A stretch of DNA of 64,000 nt from positions 1 through 64,000 of the forward strand of contig CAJXRZ010000024.1 in assembly GCA_913060515.1 (NCBI GenBank), given 5' to 3'. The stretch comes from an uncultured Pseudomonadota bacterium (GTDB lineage: Bacteria > Myxococcota_A > UBA796 > CAJQPC01). Shown here one piece after another: positions 15,939 through 24,600 of this stretch (within the stretch, counting starts at the first letter, position 1; each line of letters starts with the position of its first letter). The translations under genes were made by a program, and so were the position numbers. The notes below the pieces were generated by a model, which was not told the origin of the DNA, did no database searches, and saw nothing but the letters and a program-made list of their open reading frames with translations.

Positions 15939-16651
15939 ACGCCGAGCTCAGCGAGCCATTGGGCGTGCAGCGGACTGCTCTCTTGCTTCAGGAACCAGCC
16001 GTTCCGCCAGGGCAGCTCTTTGACGGCGCCCTGGTAGTCGGCGATCTTCATGGAGTAGGCGCAGAGGCGCTCGGCGACCCCGGGGCTCAGCTCCAGCTCC
16101 AGGGCGCGCTCGGCCACCCCTTGCAGCTCCTCGCTCAGGCTACGGATCTCTGCGCCGTGGTCTCGCACAAGGGCCCCGACGCTGGCGTTGTGTCTTTGGC
16201 AGAGTAGGCCAAAGACGCAGTTCCAAAGCAGCTTCTCCACCATCTGAAGCCGGAAGCTGTGTGGGTCCACCACCGTACAGCCCAGGGAGGCTTGGCCCAG
16301 AAGGCTCTGGAACTCCTGGGCCCAGGGACCGCTCACGACGGTGCCGCCGCCGTCTACCGGATCTTCGCCGACGGCGGAGACCGCGAAGTAGACCAGGGCC
16401 TGGGTGTTCTGGAGGAGGCCGTGATCTTGGAGCAGCGGCTCGATCATGCCGTTCTGGATGAAGACCAGGTCCGCCCTGCGGGCTTGCGGGGTCGCCTCGA
16501 TGACCCCAGCGAGGTCATTGTTCCGCGTACAGACAATCAGTGGACCGGGCTGCGCTTTGGCCCAGGATTGGCCTCGTGAGAGGGGGGCAGTCCGTGCGAT
16601 CTTGGCCAAGGCCGATCCGACCCGGCCGGCGCCGATGATGGTGGGGGTCAT
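15932..16651 (-). CDS. ketopantoate reductase (PanE/ApbA)-like NAD(P)-binding protein
   Basis: 239 residues. The N-terminal Rossmann motif GAGRVGSALA is followed by TRNND, LVFIQNGM (PanE family: ...QNG) and a C-terminal helical domain starting at VEKLLWNCVFG, where PanE has K..W.N...N. The length is shorter than classical PanE (about 300). The conserved Lys and Asn of the KxxxN helix are present, so dehydrogenase activity is plausible. It may be a related 2-oxoacid reductase rather than true pantothenate synthesis. It is followed upstream (same strand) by the aldehyde dehydrogenase gene with a 24-base gap, so they may form one operon. Confidence 0.65.
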   Translation of the reverse strand: MTPTIIGAGRVGSALAKIARTAPLSRGQSWAKAQPGPLIVCTRNNDLAGVIEATPQARRADLVFIQNGMIEPLLQDHGLLQNTQALVYFAVSAVGEDPVDGGGTVVSGPWAQEFQSLLGQASLGCTVVDPHSFRLQMVEKLLWNCVFGLLCQRHNASVGALVRDHGAEIRSLSEELQGVAERALELELSPGVAERLCAYSMKIADYQGAVKELPWRNGWFLKQESSPLHAQWLAELGVQ

Positions 16652-16675
16652 TCTCTCTCCTAAAACCTGCGTCTG

Positions 16676-18373
16676 TCAGGCCTTGAACGCGGCCAAGGCC
16701 ACGCCGACCAGCTTGCCCCATGAGGGCGCCGACTCCATCGCGACCATCTTCTTGCCCAATCCGTCGAGGTTCTCGTGCACCGGGAACCAGAAGGGGGCCG
16801 GCTTGATGACGAAGGGGGCGTAGACGACGGACTTTTGCGGGTGGTCCAGCATGAAGCTGTTGTGCACGACGCCCACGCCAGACTGGATGTCTTGCGGGGT
16901 GTGCCCGGGAAATGCGCCCCAGGTGGTCACGACCAAGCCGTAGATCAGGCCAGGGAAGCAGTTCAGGGCGACTCCGCCGTAGCGCAGGTCAGCCACGGCT
17001 TGATCCAGCTCCTCGGCGTAGGCTTTGGCGGTCTTGGGGTGAACGAGCACAACGCAGCTCAGGGTGCCCCAGCAGTCCTCGTTGGCGAAGCGGGCGGCTT
17101 GGCGCAGAAACTCTTGGGGGGTGCTGCAGTCCAGGTCCGTCTGGGCCAGAACGCCACAGAAGGCCTCCTGGGTCAGTGCGTACTCTCCGGGCTGAGAAGG
17201 CACGTCAGGAATGAAGGTCCAAGGCACGATCTGCTCGCCTTGAGCTCCGAGCTTCTTGGCCTGAGGGTACTGGTCCACGAAGCCTTGAAAACGCTCTTGA
17301 GCGCCGGGGTAGTAGGCCTTGCGAGGCGGCGCTCCAGCCAGCGCGTCTTGAACCTTGGCCAAGAGCCGTTCCCGCAGAGCCCAGCCGCGGGCGGTGACCA
17401 GGAGCTTGGCGGCGTTGCAGTTGAAGCTGCCGTTCTGGGTGACCATGCCAGCGATGGACTGGGCCTGGTAGTCCAGCTCCGCTTCGGTCCATGGGCCGGG
17501 GACCACCAACACGGGGGTCACGCAGCCCAGCTCAGCGCTGAATGGACGGGCGTTGATCTTGGTGCCTTGGGCCTTGTTCTTGGCGCCTTGCTCGCCGGTT
17601 CCCCAGACGATGGCGTCGTAGGTGCGGTCGGAGCCTGTGACGTGCAGGGTGTCTACGCGGGCGTGCTCGCTGAGCTGCTTTCCAACGGAGACCCCGCCGT
17701 AGCAGAGGGCCAGATACCCCGCGTCGATGAGCTCTTTGAAGGCCACCTCCAGGTGGGGGCCGACGTGCTCGTTGACGGGGTTCATCTTGAGGATGCAGAC
17801 CTCGTTGTCGACCATCAGCTTGTAGAGCACGTCCATGGGGGGAATGGAGCCCACGTTTCCAGCTCCGAGCACCCCGCAGACGCCGCCCTTCTTGGACCCT
17901 GGCTCTCGGTAGACCATGCCCTGGCTGGCGGTCTTTCCGGGCTCGATCCACACCTCGGCCCGCATACCCGTGAACATCAGCTTGTCCTGCAGGTCGGTGG
18001 GGAAGACCTGCGCGACGACTTGGCCGTCACCGCGGGTGTGGGTTCCCGGCAGCTTGGGTTGGCCGCCGGCCTTCAGAGCGTCGCGGAAGAGCCGGGCGTT
18101 GCGCACGGTTGTTGTGACGGTGGCCAGCCACTCCTCGCCGGCCAAGGCGGAGTCAGCTGGAATCCCCTTGGCCTTGCAGCCATCGGCGACCAGCTGGGGA
18201 GCCACGTGGTTCAGACCTTCGATGATCTTGTCCAAGAAGCGAACGCGCTCATCCAGGCCGACTTGCTTCCAGGCCTCGGCCCGGTCCGCAACGCGCGCAA
18301 TCATCGCCTCCAGGCTCTCTGGGGAGGTCGCTGGGATCTTGGCAGGGGGCTCTGGGAAGGCAGCTGAAGACAT
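16676..18373 (-). CDS. aldehyde dehydrogenase superfamily protein
   Basis: 565 residues from ATG 18373, with AGGAG eight bases upstream; a TTG at 18379 would sit too close to that site. Family landmarks: GVLGAGNVGSIPP cofactor loop, LKMNPVNEH, SAELGCVTPVLV (general-base Glu) and NGSFNCNAAKLL with the catalytic Cys, then EAFCGVLA and the late NSFMLDHP segment. It oxidises an aldehyde with NAD(P). The sequence is longer than ordinary ALDHs and belongs to a divergent branch, so the substrate is open. The downstream PanE-like gene may take the product or share the redox cofactor. Confidence 0.88.
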   Translation of the reverse strand: MSSAAFPEPPAKIPATSPESLEAMIARVADRAEAWKQVGLDERVRFLDKIIEGLNHVAPQLVADGCKAKGIPADSALAGEEWLATVTTTVRNARLFRDALKAGGQPKLPGTHTRGDGQVVAQVFPTDLQDKLMFTGMRAEVWIEPGKTASQGMVYREPGSKKGGVCGVLGAGNVGSIPPMDVLYKLMVDNEVCILKMNPVNEHVGPHLEVAFKELIDAGYLALCYGGVSVGKQLSEHARVDTLHVTGSDRTYDAIVWGTGEQGAKNKAQGTKINARPFSAELGCVTPVLVVPGPWTEAELDYQAQSIAGMVTQNGSFNCNAAKLLVTARGWALRERLLAKVQDALAGAPPRKAYYPGAQERFQGFVDQYPQAKKLGAQGEQIVPWTFIPDVPSQPGEYALTQEAFCGVLAQTDLDCSTPQEFLRQAARFANEDCWGTLSCVVLVHPKTAKAYAEELDQAVADLRYGGVALNCFPGLIYGLVVTTWGAFPGHTPQDIQSGVGVVHNSFMLDHPQKSVVYAPFVIKPAPFWFPVHENLDGLGKKMVAMESAPSWGKLVGVALAAFKA

Positions 18374-18410
18374 GGACAAGACTCCTGTTCACCCGTCTCC
18401 TATCACGCCG

Positions 18411-19109
18411 TCAGCTCAGCCAGTCTTCCTCAGCCGAGGTCATGTCGCGCAGGGTGGGCTCCAGGCCGGGCAAGTCCCGGTGTGTGCCCCGGGTGAGCTG
18501 GACCAAGGTGTTCTCCATTGCGGCTGTGAGCTCCGGGGGCACGGCGCGCTGAACGATGGAGTCCTCGAGCATGTGGGCCATCATGTGCTTCTTGAGCTTG
18601 CGTCGGGCGCGTTGCAGTAGGCCCCGTGCACCCGTGCGCATCTGCAGATCCATGACCTCGGTGACCTCGGCGATGGAGAGCCCGACTGTGTAGTGGAGGC
18701 GCACAGCTTCCGCTTCTTGGGGATCCAGGACCGCGTGGATGGATCGCTGCACCCCCTGCTCCCGCTCGATGCTGGACTGAAGGGCGATGGCGTCGGGACC
18801 ATCGTCGACCAAGTGAAGGCCCTCATCGCCGACCTTCTCGCGCATTTTCTCCAGCCAGTTCAGGCAGAGGTTGCGCGCGATGCGGTGGCTCCAGGTGCTC
18901 CACTTGCACTCGCCTCTGAAGCGCGGAATCGAGGTGTAGAGGCGAACCAGGGCCTCTTGGGCCAGCTCCGCGGCGGCTTGTTCATTGCGCACCATGCTGC
19001 GGCAAAGTCGGGCGATGCGGTCCATCTGGCCGCGCACCAGCGCCTCGGCGATGGCTTGGTCCTGCCCCTCAGAGGCCAGGAGACACTGTACGAGCTCCGC
19101 ATCGTTCAT
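18411..19109 (-). CDS. ECF-type RNA polymerase sigma factor
   Basis: 232 residues. Region 2 is visible at AAAELAQEALVRLYTSIPRF with WSTWSHRIARNLCLNWLE (core binding and -10 recognition), and region 4 at AVLDPQEAEAVRLHYTVGLSIAEVTEVMDL (helix-turn-helix for the -35). The tail of about 60 residues after region 4 (ELTAAMENTL..., TRGTHRDLPGLEP) is longer than in simple ECFs and may be regulatory. No anti-sigma gene is next to it; the neighbour upstream is the divergent thrS. It is close to the aldehyde dehydrogenase gene and could control it. Confidence 0.9.
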   Translation of the reverse strand: MNDAELVQCLLASEGQDQAIAEALVRGQMDRIARLCRSMVRNEQAAAELAQEALVRLYTSIPRFRGECKWSTWSHRIARNLCLNWLEKMREKVGDEGLHLVDDGPDAIALQSSIEREQGVQRSIHAVLDPQEAEAVRLHYTVGLSIAEVTEVMDLQMRTGARGLLQRARRKLKKHMMAHMLEDSIVQRAVPPELTAAMENTLVQLTRGTHRDLPGLEPTLRDMTSAEEDWLS

Positions 19110-19162
19110 AGGGCGAGGCTAACGCACGCGGGCCCTGAGACATGCTGAGGTGGGGATCCAGT

Positions 19163-19180
19163 GAAGGCTCTGCGGCCTTC
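19163..19180 (+). other. hairpin in the sigma factor/thrS intergenic region
   Basis: GAAGGC (19163-19168) and GCCTTC (19175-19180) form a perfect 6-bp stem with a 6-base loop. It lies in the 170-base leader before thrS. No poly-T follows. It could be part of a leader structure; thrS genes elsewhere are controlled through mRNA folding. Nothing else recognisable is in this gap. Confidence 0.35.
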
Positions 19181-19270
19181 CCAACACCAAGCCAGGGGAT
19201 TAGCTGGGGGGCCCCGGAACGTCCCTGTCGTTTGGGACTGCTCTCTGAGGGCACAGCGAAGACGCTGAAT

Positions 19271-19282
19271 GGAGTTGACGTG
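19271..19282 (+). promoter_or_regulatory. ribosome-binding site that decides the thrS start (GGAG-N5-GTG)
   Basis: GGAG at 19271-19274 is followed by five bases and GTG at 19280. This spacing is optimal. An in-frame ATG at 19142 has no such site and would add about 46 residues (Pro/Gly/Ser-rich) with no resemblance to a ThrRS N-terminus. Confidence 0.65.
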
Positions 19283-21073
19283 GAAGAGCACGAGAAGGGC
19301 CGCGACGCCTTTGAATCCGACGAAGAGTACCGCCTGCATGCGCTGCGACACAGCACCGCGCACATCATGGCAGAGGCCATTCAGACCGTCTTTCCCGGCG
19401 CCAAGTTCACCATCGGCCCGCCCATCAAGGACGGGTTCTTCTACGACGTAGACGTGGCTGAGCCCATCTCGGAGGAGTCCCTGACGGTCATCGAGAAGGC
19501 CATGAAGCGCATCGTGAAGCGCAACTCCAAGTTCGAGCGCGCCGTGCTCTCTCGTCCCGACGCGGTCGCACTCTTTGAGGAGCTGGACCAGCCCTACAAG
19601 GTGCAGCGCATCGGTCGTCTGCCCGAGGATGCCGAGATCATGGTCTACGACCAAGGCGGCTTCCGTGACCTCTGCGCGGGCCCCCACGTCCAGCGCACCG
19701 GCAACTGCAAGCACTTCAAGCTGCTCAAGGTCAGCGGCGCCTACTTGGACGGGGACTCCCGCAACAAGATGCTGCAGCGCGTGTACGGCACCGTCTGGCG
19801 CACCCGCGCGGATCTGGACCTGTACCTGGAGCGCCAGGAGGAGGCCCGCAAGCGCGACCACCGCCGCTTGGGCACCGCTCTTGAGCTCTTCATGTTCCAC
19901 CCCTACAGCCCCGGCGCGCCCTTTTGGCTGCCGAAGGGAGAGGACCTGTACAACACCCTCCAGAACGCCATGCGCGGCCTTCTGATGGAGGGCGGCTACA
20001 GCCCCGTGCGTACCCCCATGATCTTCGACAAGAAGCTGTGGGAGACCAGCGGTCACTGGGAGCACTACCAAGAGGGCATGTTCCACTTCGCCGAGGGGCA
20101 CTACGCAGAGGGCGACTCCGATGAGGAGGACGACAGCCAGATCCTGGGTCTGAAGCCCATGAACTGCCCCAGCCACATGCTGATCTTCGGCCGCAAGCGC
20201 CGCTCCTACCGTGAGCTGCCCATGCGCATCCACGATCAGGGCGTGCTGCACCGAAACGAGCTGCGCGGCGCTCTGGGCGGCCTGACCCGCGTGCGTCAGT
20301 TCTGCCAAGACGATGCGCACATCTTCTGCACCGAGGACCAGATCGCGGCCGAGGTGGATCAGTTGATCCAGCTGGTGGGCAAGGTCTACAGCGCCTTTGA
20401 CCTGGGCTACCGCGCCAAGTTGAGCACCCGCCCGGCCGACAAGCTGGGCAGCGACGAGCTCTGGGACAAGGCCGAGGGTGCCCTTCAGGCCGCCTTGGAC
20501 AAGGCAGGCATTGAGTACGTGATCAACGAGGGTGACGGCGCCTTCTACGGCCCCAAGATTGACTTTGATGTCTTGGATGCCCTGGAGCGCCCTTGGCAAT
20601 GTGCCACGATTCAGCTGGACTTTCAGCTGCCTCGCCGCTTTGACTTGTCCTACATCGCCGAGGACAACTCTGCCCACATCCCTGTGGTCATTCACCGGGC
20701 CATCTTCGGCTCCTTCGAGCGCTTCATCGGGATTCTGATCGAGCACTACGCCGGTGAGTTCCCCATGTGGATGGCGCCCGAGCAGATCCGCATTGCGACG
20801 GTCTCCGAGAAGAGCGTGGACCACGGCAACGCCATTCTGGAAGCGGCGCAGGCTGGAGGCATCAAAGCCACCTTCGATGACGCCGACGACAAGATCGGCA
20901 AGAAGATCCGCACCTGGCATGGCTCCAAGGTCCCGTACCTTGCGGTCATCGGAGAGCGTGAGCAGGAGGACGGAACGGTCTCCATTCGCAGCCGCAAGTC
21001 CCGCGAGATGGAGACCATGAGCCTTCCGGAGTTCGTGGCCCGCATGCAGAACGAGGCCAAGCCTCCTTTCTAA
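19280..21073 (+). CDS. thrS: threonine--tRNA ligase lacking the N-terminal TGS domain
   Basis: 597 residues from GTG 19280. It charges tRNA-Thr. The editing (N2) domain keeps both zinc-type motifs, HSTAH and CAGPH, so Ser-tRNA hydrolysis should work. The class II catalytic core follows: motif 1 around MIFDKKLWETSGHW, the zinc ligand Cys in LKPMNCPSHM, motif 2 around HRNELRGALGGLTRVRQF, and motif 3 in HRAIFGSFERF. The anticodon-binding domain ends the protein (PEQIRIATV, VPYLAVIGERE). Only about 25 residues precede the editing domain where most bacterial ThrRS have a TGS domain of about 60. It is not clustered with infC, rpmI and rplT as in many bacteria; infC lies 28 kb away. Confidence 0.95.
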   Translation: MEEHEKGRDAFESDEEYRLHALRHSTAHIMAEAIQTVFPGAKFTIGPPIKDGFFYDVDVAEPISEESLTVIEKAMKRIVKRNSKFERAVLSRPDAVALFEELDQPYKVQRIGRLPEDAEIMVYDQGGFRDLCAGPHVQRTGNCKHFKLLKVSGAYLDGDSRNKMLQRVYGTVWRTRADLDLYLERQEEARKRDHRRLGTALELFMFHPYSPGAPFWLPKGEDLYNTLQNAMRGLLMEGGYSPVRTPMIFDKKLWETSGHWEHYQEGMFHFAEGHYAEGDSDEEDDSQILGLKPMNCPSHMLIFGRKRRSYRELPMRIHDQGVLHRNELRGALGGLTRVRQFCQDDAHIFCTEDQIAAEVDQLIQLVGKVYSAFDLGYRAKLSTRPADKLGSDELWDKAEGALQAALDKAGIEYVINEGDGAFYGPKIDFDVLDALERPWQCATIQLDFQLPRRFDLSYIAEDNSAHIPVVIHRAIFGSFERFIGILIEHYAGEFPMWMAPEQIRIATVSEKSVDHGNAILEAAQAGGIKATFDDADDKIGKKIRTWHGSKVPYLAVIGEREQEDGTVSIRSRKSREMETMSLPEFVARMQNEAKPPF

Positions 21074-21103
21074 GGTTGGCCGCATGGGAGTGGCCGGCTG
21101 GGC

Positions 21104-21469
21104 TTAGGCCTGGCTGGCCCACCACAGGGCAGCGGCGGCGACGCTGCCGCAAGTCGCCAGGACGATGACGCTGATGTTGGCCAGACCCACCAGGATGCAG
21201 TTGCGTCCCAGTCGTGCGCTCTCGGGCTTGGGCAAGAAGTGGACCCCCAAGCCGAAGCCTGCCGGCCAGAACACCAGGCAGAGGCCGTAGAGCAGGAGCG
21301 CCGTGGCCTCGGGTGCGGGCAGCTCGCCGTGCGCTTCTCGCAGTGCATCCAGGCGTTTGTTTAGGTACATCCAGCACAGAACCACACAGGCTGCCCACCC
21401 TCCAGCAACAATCAGGCTGGCCAGCACGGCGCTAATGGCAAAGACGACGGGGTCGAGTGCAGGGGTCAT
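21104..21469 (-). CDS. small membrane protein, three or four helices
   Basis: 121 residues. Hydrophobic segments at about 7-35 (VFAISAVLASLIVAGGWA), 57-77 (ALLLYGLCLVFWPAGFG) and 90-117 (ILVGLANISVIVLATCGSVA), with a charged amphipathic section (LNKRLDALREAHGEL) after the first. No family recognised. Convergent with thrS, 30 bases apart, and divergent from the toxin candidate gene. Confidence 0.65.
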   Translation of the reverse strand: MTPALDPVVFAISAVLASLIVAGGWAACVVLCWMYLNKRLDALREAHGELPAPEATALLLYGLCLVFWPAGFGLGVHFLPKPESARLGRNCILVGLANISVIVLATCGSVAAAALWWASQA

Positions 21470-21547
21470 GTGGCCTTTTGTGCGAGCTGGCGCGCATCAT
21501 CGCCCATCAGGCGCTGTTCACAGGGTCGAATGCGTACTTTTGTCACT

Positions 21548-21576
21548 TTGGAGACTTGGGTTCAAGAGGCTATTCT
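21548..21576 (+). promoter_or_regulatory. possible sigma-70-like promoter of the toxin candidate
   Basis: TTGGAG (21548-21553), 17 bases, TATTCT (21571-21576). The spacing is ideal and the -10 matches four of six consensus bases; the -35 is weak. It sits about 30 bases before the TTG start at 21606. Unverified. Confidence 0.3.
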
Positions 21577-21605
21577 GCTGCGCAGCACCAGTATGGAGCT
21601 TTGTC

Positions 21606-24600
21606 TTGGGTAAAACGCAGCGCGATACGTCGACGTCTACCGGCAGTGCCTCCACGGAGCTTGCGGCTCCGACTGGAATCTTGGCCGAGCAGGGCTTGGG
21701 GAATGCTCAGGCTCAGGATGGGCTGGACTTGGGCGCCAGCCCCGGTGAGCGGGCTGAGCTGATCCACACCGCCTTTCACGGGAGCTGGTGGGGAGAGGAT
21801 GAGGAGGCCGCCCTGCGACAGCTTGGCGGGGACCCCGGTGCGCTGCGCTCGGCCTATGCCGGGGCCTACGGCAAGGACTTGGAGCAGGAGTTTCGAGACC
21901 ACTGCAGCACGGGACAAGCCAACCAAGCCATTCGTTTCCTCTGGCCAGCGATGCCGCTGAGCGCGCGTTTGAACACCCACCTCAGCGGTGGAATCTTTGG
22001 GGACTCTGCCAACGAAGAGGGGCTGCTGGATGTGATCCAAAGCGCCACCGTCGCCCAGCAGATCGCTGCCGGCAGGGATGCCCACACCATGTCGCTCTTG
22101 GCCAGCCACCTGGACGCCGATCAGCTCCTGTCTGCGCGCCGCATCTTGCAGCCAGACCAGCTCTCAGCGGCGGTCTTGGAGCGCATCAGGGCGGCCAACG
22201 GCTGGGTGAACGACGATGAGAGCGCGGTCTTTGACGTGCTGTTGGAGCTGCCCCCAGCCGAGCGCCGAGCCTTGTGGGAGAACAACCCCGATGCCTTCAG
22301 CTTTCTGGGTGGATCGGACCGGGCACGGGTTCAGAGCATCTGCACCGGCACCGAGGCACAGGCGCTGCAAGAGCGCATGGCCGAGGCGACCGACGGACTG
22401 GGTACAGACGACGCCGGGGTCTCCAGCCTGATCGCCCACGCGGCCGGTCTTCGCGACGAGCAAGCGCAGCTCCGGGCAGCCTTGGAGCAGCCCGATCTGA
22501 GCGAGGATCAGCAGCGGCAGATCTCCGCACGCTTGGCCGAGATTGGTGATCTGGATGGCTTGCTTCAGGTTCAGCGAGACGCCAATGGTGAGATCGCCGG
22601 AGGAAGCTTCCTGGGCATGATGCGGGGAGACGTCAGCGAAGGGGAGTACCGCCAGTTCAGCGCGCAGCTCGGCGTGGCGGGCTTCGAGCAAGCCAAGCAG
22701 GAGATCTTGGACGCGGTGGGCTGGATCTCGGATGACGAGAACGCGGTCTACGAGGCCTTCCAGCGCATCCAGGACACCACCCTGCGCCAGCAGCTCTGGG
22801 ATGATGCACAGGTTCAGGCCGCGCTGGGCTCGCTGAGCAGCTCCGAGCAGGACACGGCAGCCAGCTTCCGGGATGGCGATTCCCAGAGCATCGCGATGAC
22901 CCGCCTGGAGGAAGCCTGGAGCCACTGGGACGTGGACGAGGCCCGGGTGTTCGCGCTGATCTCCGAGATGAGCGGGCCAGACCGGGAACACCTGCGCTAC
23001 TCAGCGCTCTATCAGAGCATGATGCTGGGTATCGGGAGCCCCGAGAACATCGCGCTCCGCGAAGTGACCGAGACTGGAAGGGTGCCAACGGGCTCGGGCA
23101 TCAATGCCGCCCTGGGGGGCGCTTGGGACGGGACGAACACAGACCTGCTCGGCCAAGTGCTCACTGGAATGGGCGATGCAGAGCGCTGGAGCTACCGCTT
23201 GGGCTACTGGCTCAACCGAAGTGGCCGCGCTCCACAGGATGAAGAGCAAGAGCAGGCGCTGGAGAGCTTCAACGCCCTGGAGTCCCGCCTTCAGAGCGAG
23301 CTGGGCACCGACGACCTGGAGACGGCGCTGGACCAACTTGTTGGCGTCCCGACGCCCCAAGAGCTCCAGACCGAAGCCGGGCGCATCATCGCCGCGGGCA
23401 TCCTGACCCAGCGGGTGGACGACAAGCAGTCGCACTGGGACGGTGTTGGACAGGTCTTCACCGAGTCGGATGAGACCGCCGATGGCATGGAGGTACAGCT
23501 CGACGCCAGCTACATGCAGGCCATGGAAGACGGGGTGATGAGCGCCGAGGAGCTCGCCGTCTTGGCCAGCTTGGATTCGCGCTTTGCCGAGCGCTATCAG
23601 CAGTCCCTCGCGGCCATCGATCGGATCCGGAACATCGCTGCGACCGTCGCGGCCGTCGCCGCAGGCATTGTCGTGACGGCGCTCACAGCCGGCGCAGCAG
23701 GTCCGGTAGTAGCGGGTCTGCTCTCAAGCTACGGGGCCGGCGCGCTGGCAGGGGGCATCGCTGGAGCGGTCGTCCGCGTGGGCGTGAGCGAGGCCATGGG
23801 AGGCGACCACTTCGACTCCATCAGCGGGGAGGGCGCCACAGAGGCCGCGGTCGGCTTTGCGGACGGGGCCATGGCGGTCTTGGCCAATGGCTTGGCGACC
23901 CGGGCCACCGGCTGGGTGGGACTCAAAGGCGCGCAGCTCTCCGGGGCGATGGCCCTGGGAAGCATCGAGGCGGCAGGCGGAGCGCTTCAGACCTCCGGCC
24001 GTGCCTTCGCTGCTGGCGCAGTGCGCGGTGGCATAGACGGTTTGCTCTCCGGCATGGTCGGCGAGCTGGTTCTGACTGCTGCGGACCAGGCCACGTGGCG
24101 CCAGAGCGTCTGGGATGTGGTCATCAGCTTCGGTGAGGCGGCCCTTCGCGGTGGCACCATTGGTGCGGCGACGGGCGGCATGGTGGGCGGCGGCATCGAC
24201 GCCCTGGGGGCCTACGTCTCCCGCTCCCGAATCGAGTCCCTGGTCCAGGATCTGGAGAGCATCGGCATTCCCCGTCAGCAGCTCGACAGCATGCCCTTGG
24301 ACGAGGTGCGCACCCTGGCACAGCTCGACGCCGCACTGGCGGCGGGCGATGTGGACCGCGCCCGTCAGCTCTTCGGTGAGATGCCCAGCGTGGACGACGC
24401 CAAGCTTCGTCTGCTCCAGGCCAAGCTGGTCGAGACCCACTTTGGCGCGGACCGCGTCTCCGCCATGGGCCTGGAAGGGGTGGCTGGCGCAGCAGACCTG
24501 CTCAATCCTGGCTTCCGGGCCACGGCCGAGGACATGGTGGGCTTCGCCAACGTCATTGAGTCGCCTCAGTTCGCCCACTTCTTCACCGATGAGCTGGGCC

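Noticed and set aside
16775..18367. A 530-codon antisense open frame opposite the aldehyde dehydrogenase gene
   Set aside because: The ALDH motifs fix the other strand as coding.
19142..19279. ATG 19142 as start of ThrRS
   Set aside because: No ribosome-binding site, and the extra residues do not look like a TGS domain; GTG 19280 has GGAG at ideal spacing.
19106..21085. A 659-codon antisense open frame opposite thrS
   Set aside because: thrS is certain from its motifs; the antisense translation has no family features.
21303..21605. Upstream extension of the toxin frame
   Set aside because: Overlaps the divergent membrane protein gene and gives a Cys/Trp-rich sequence with no structure; TTG 21606 has a good ribosome-binding site.
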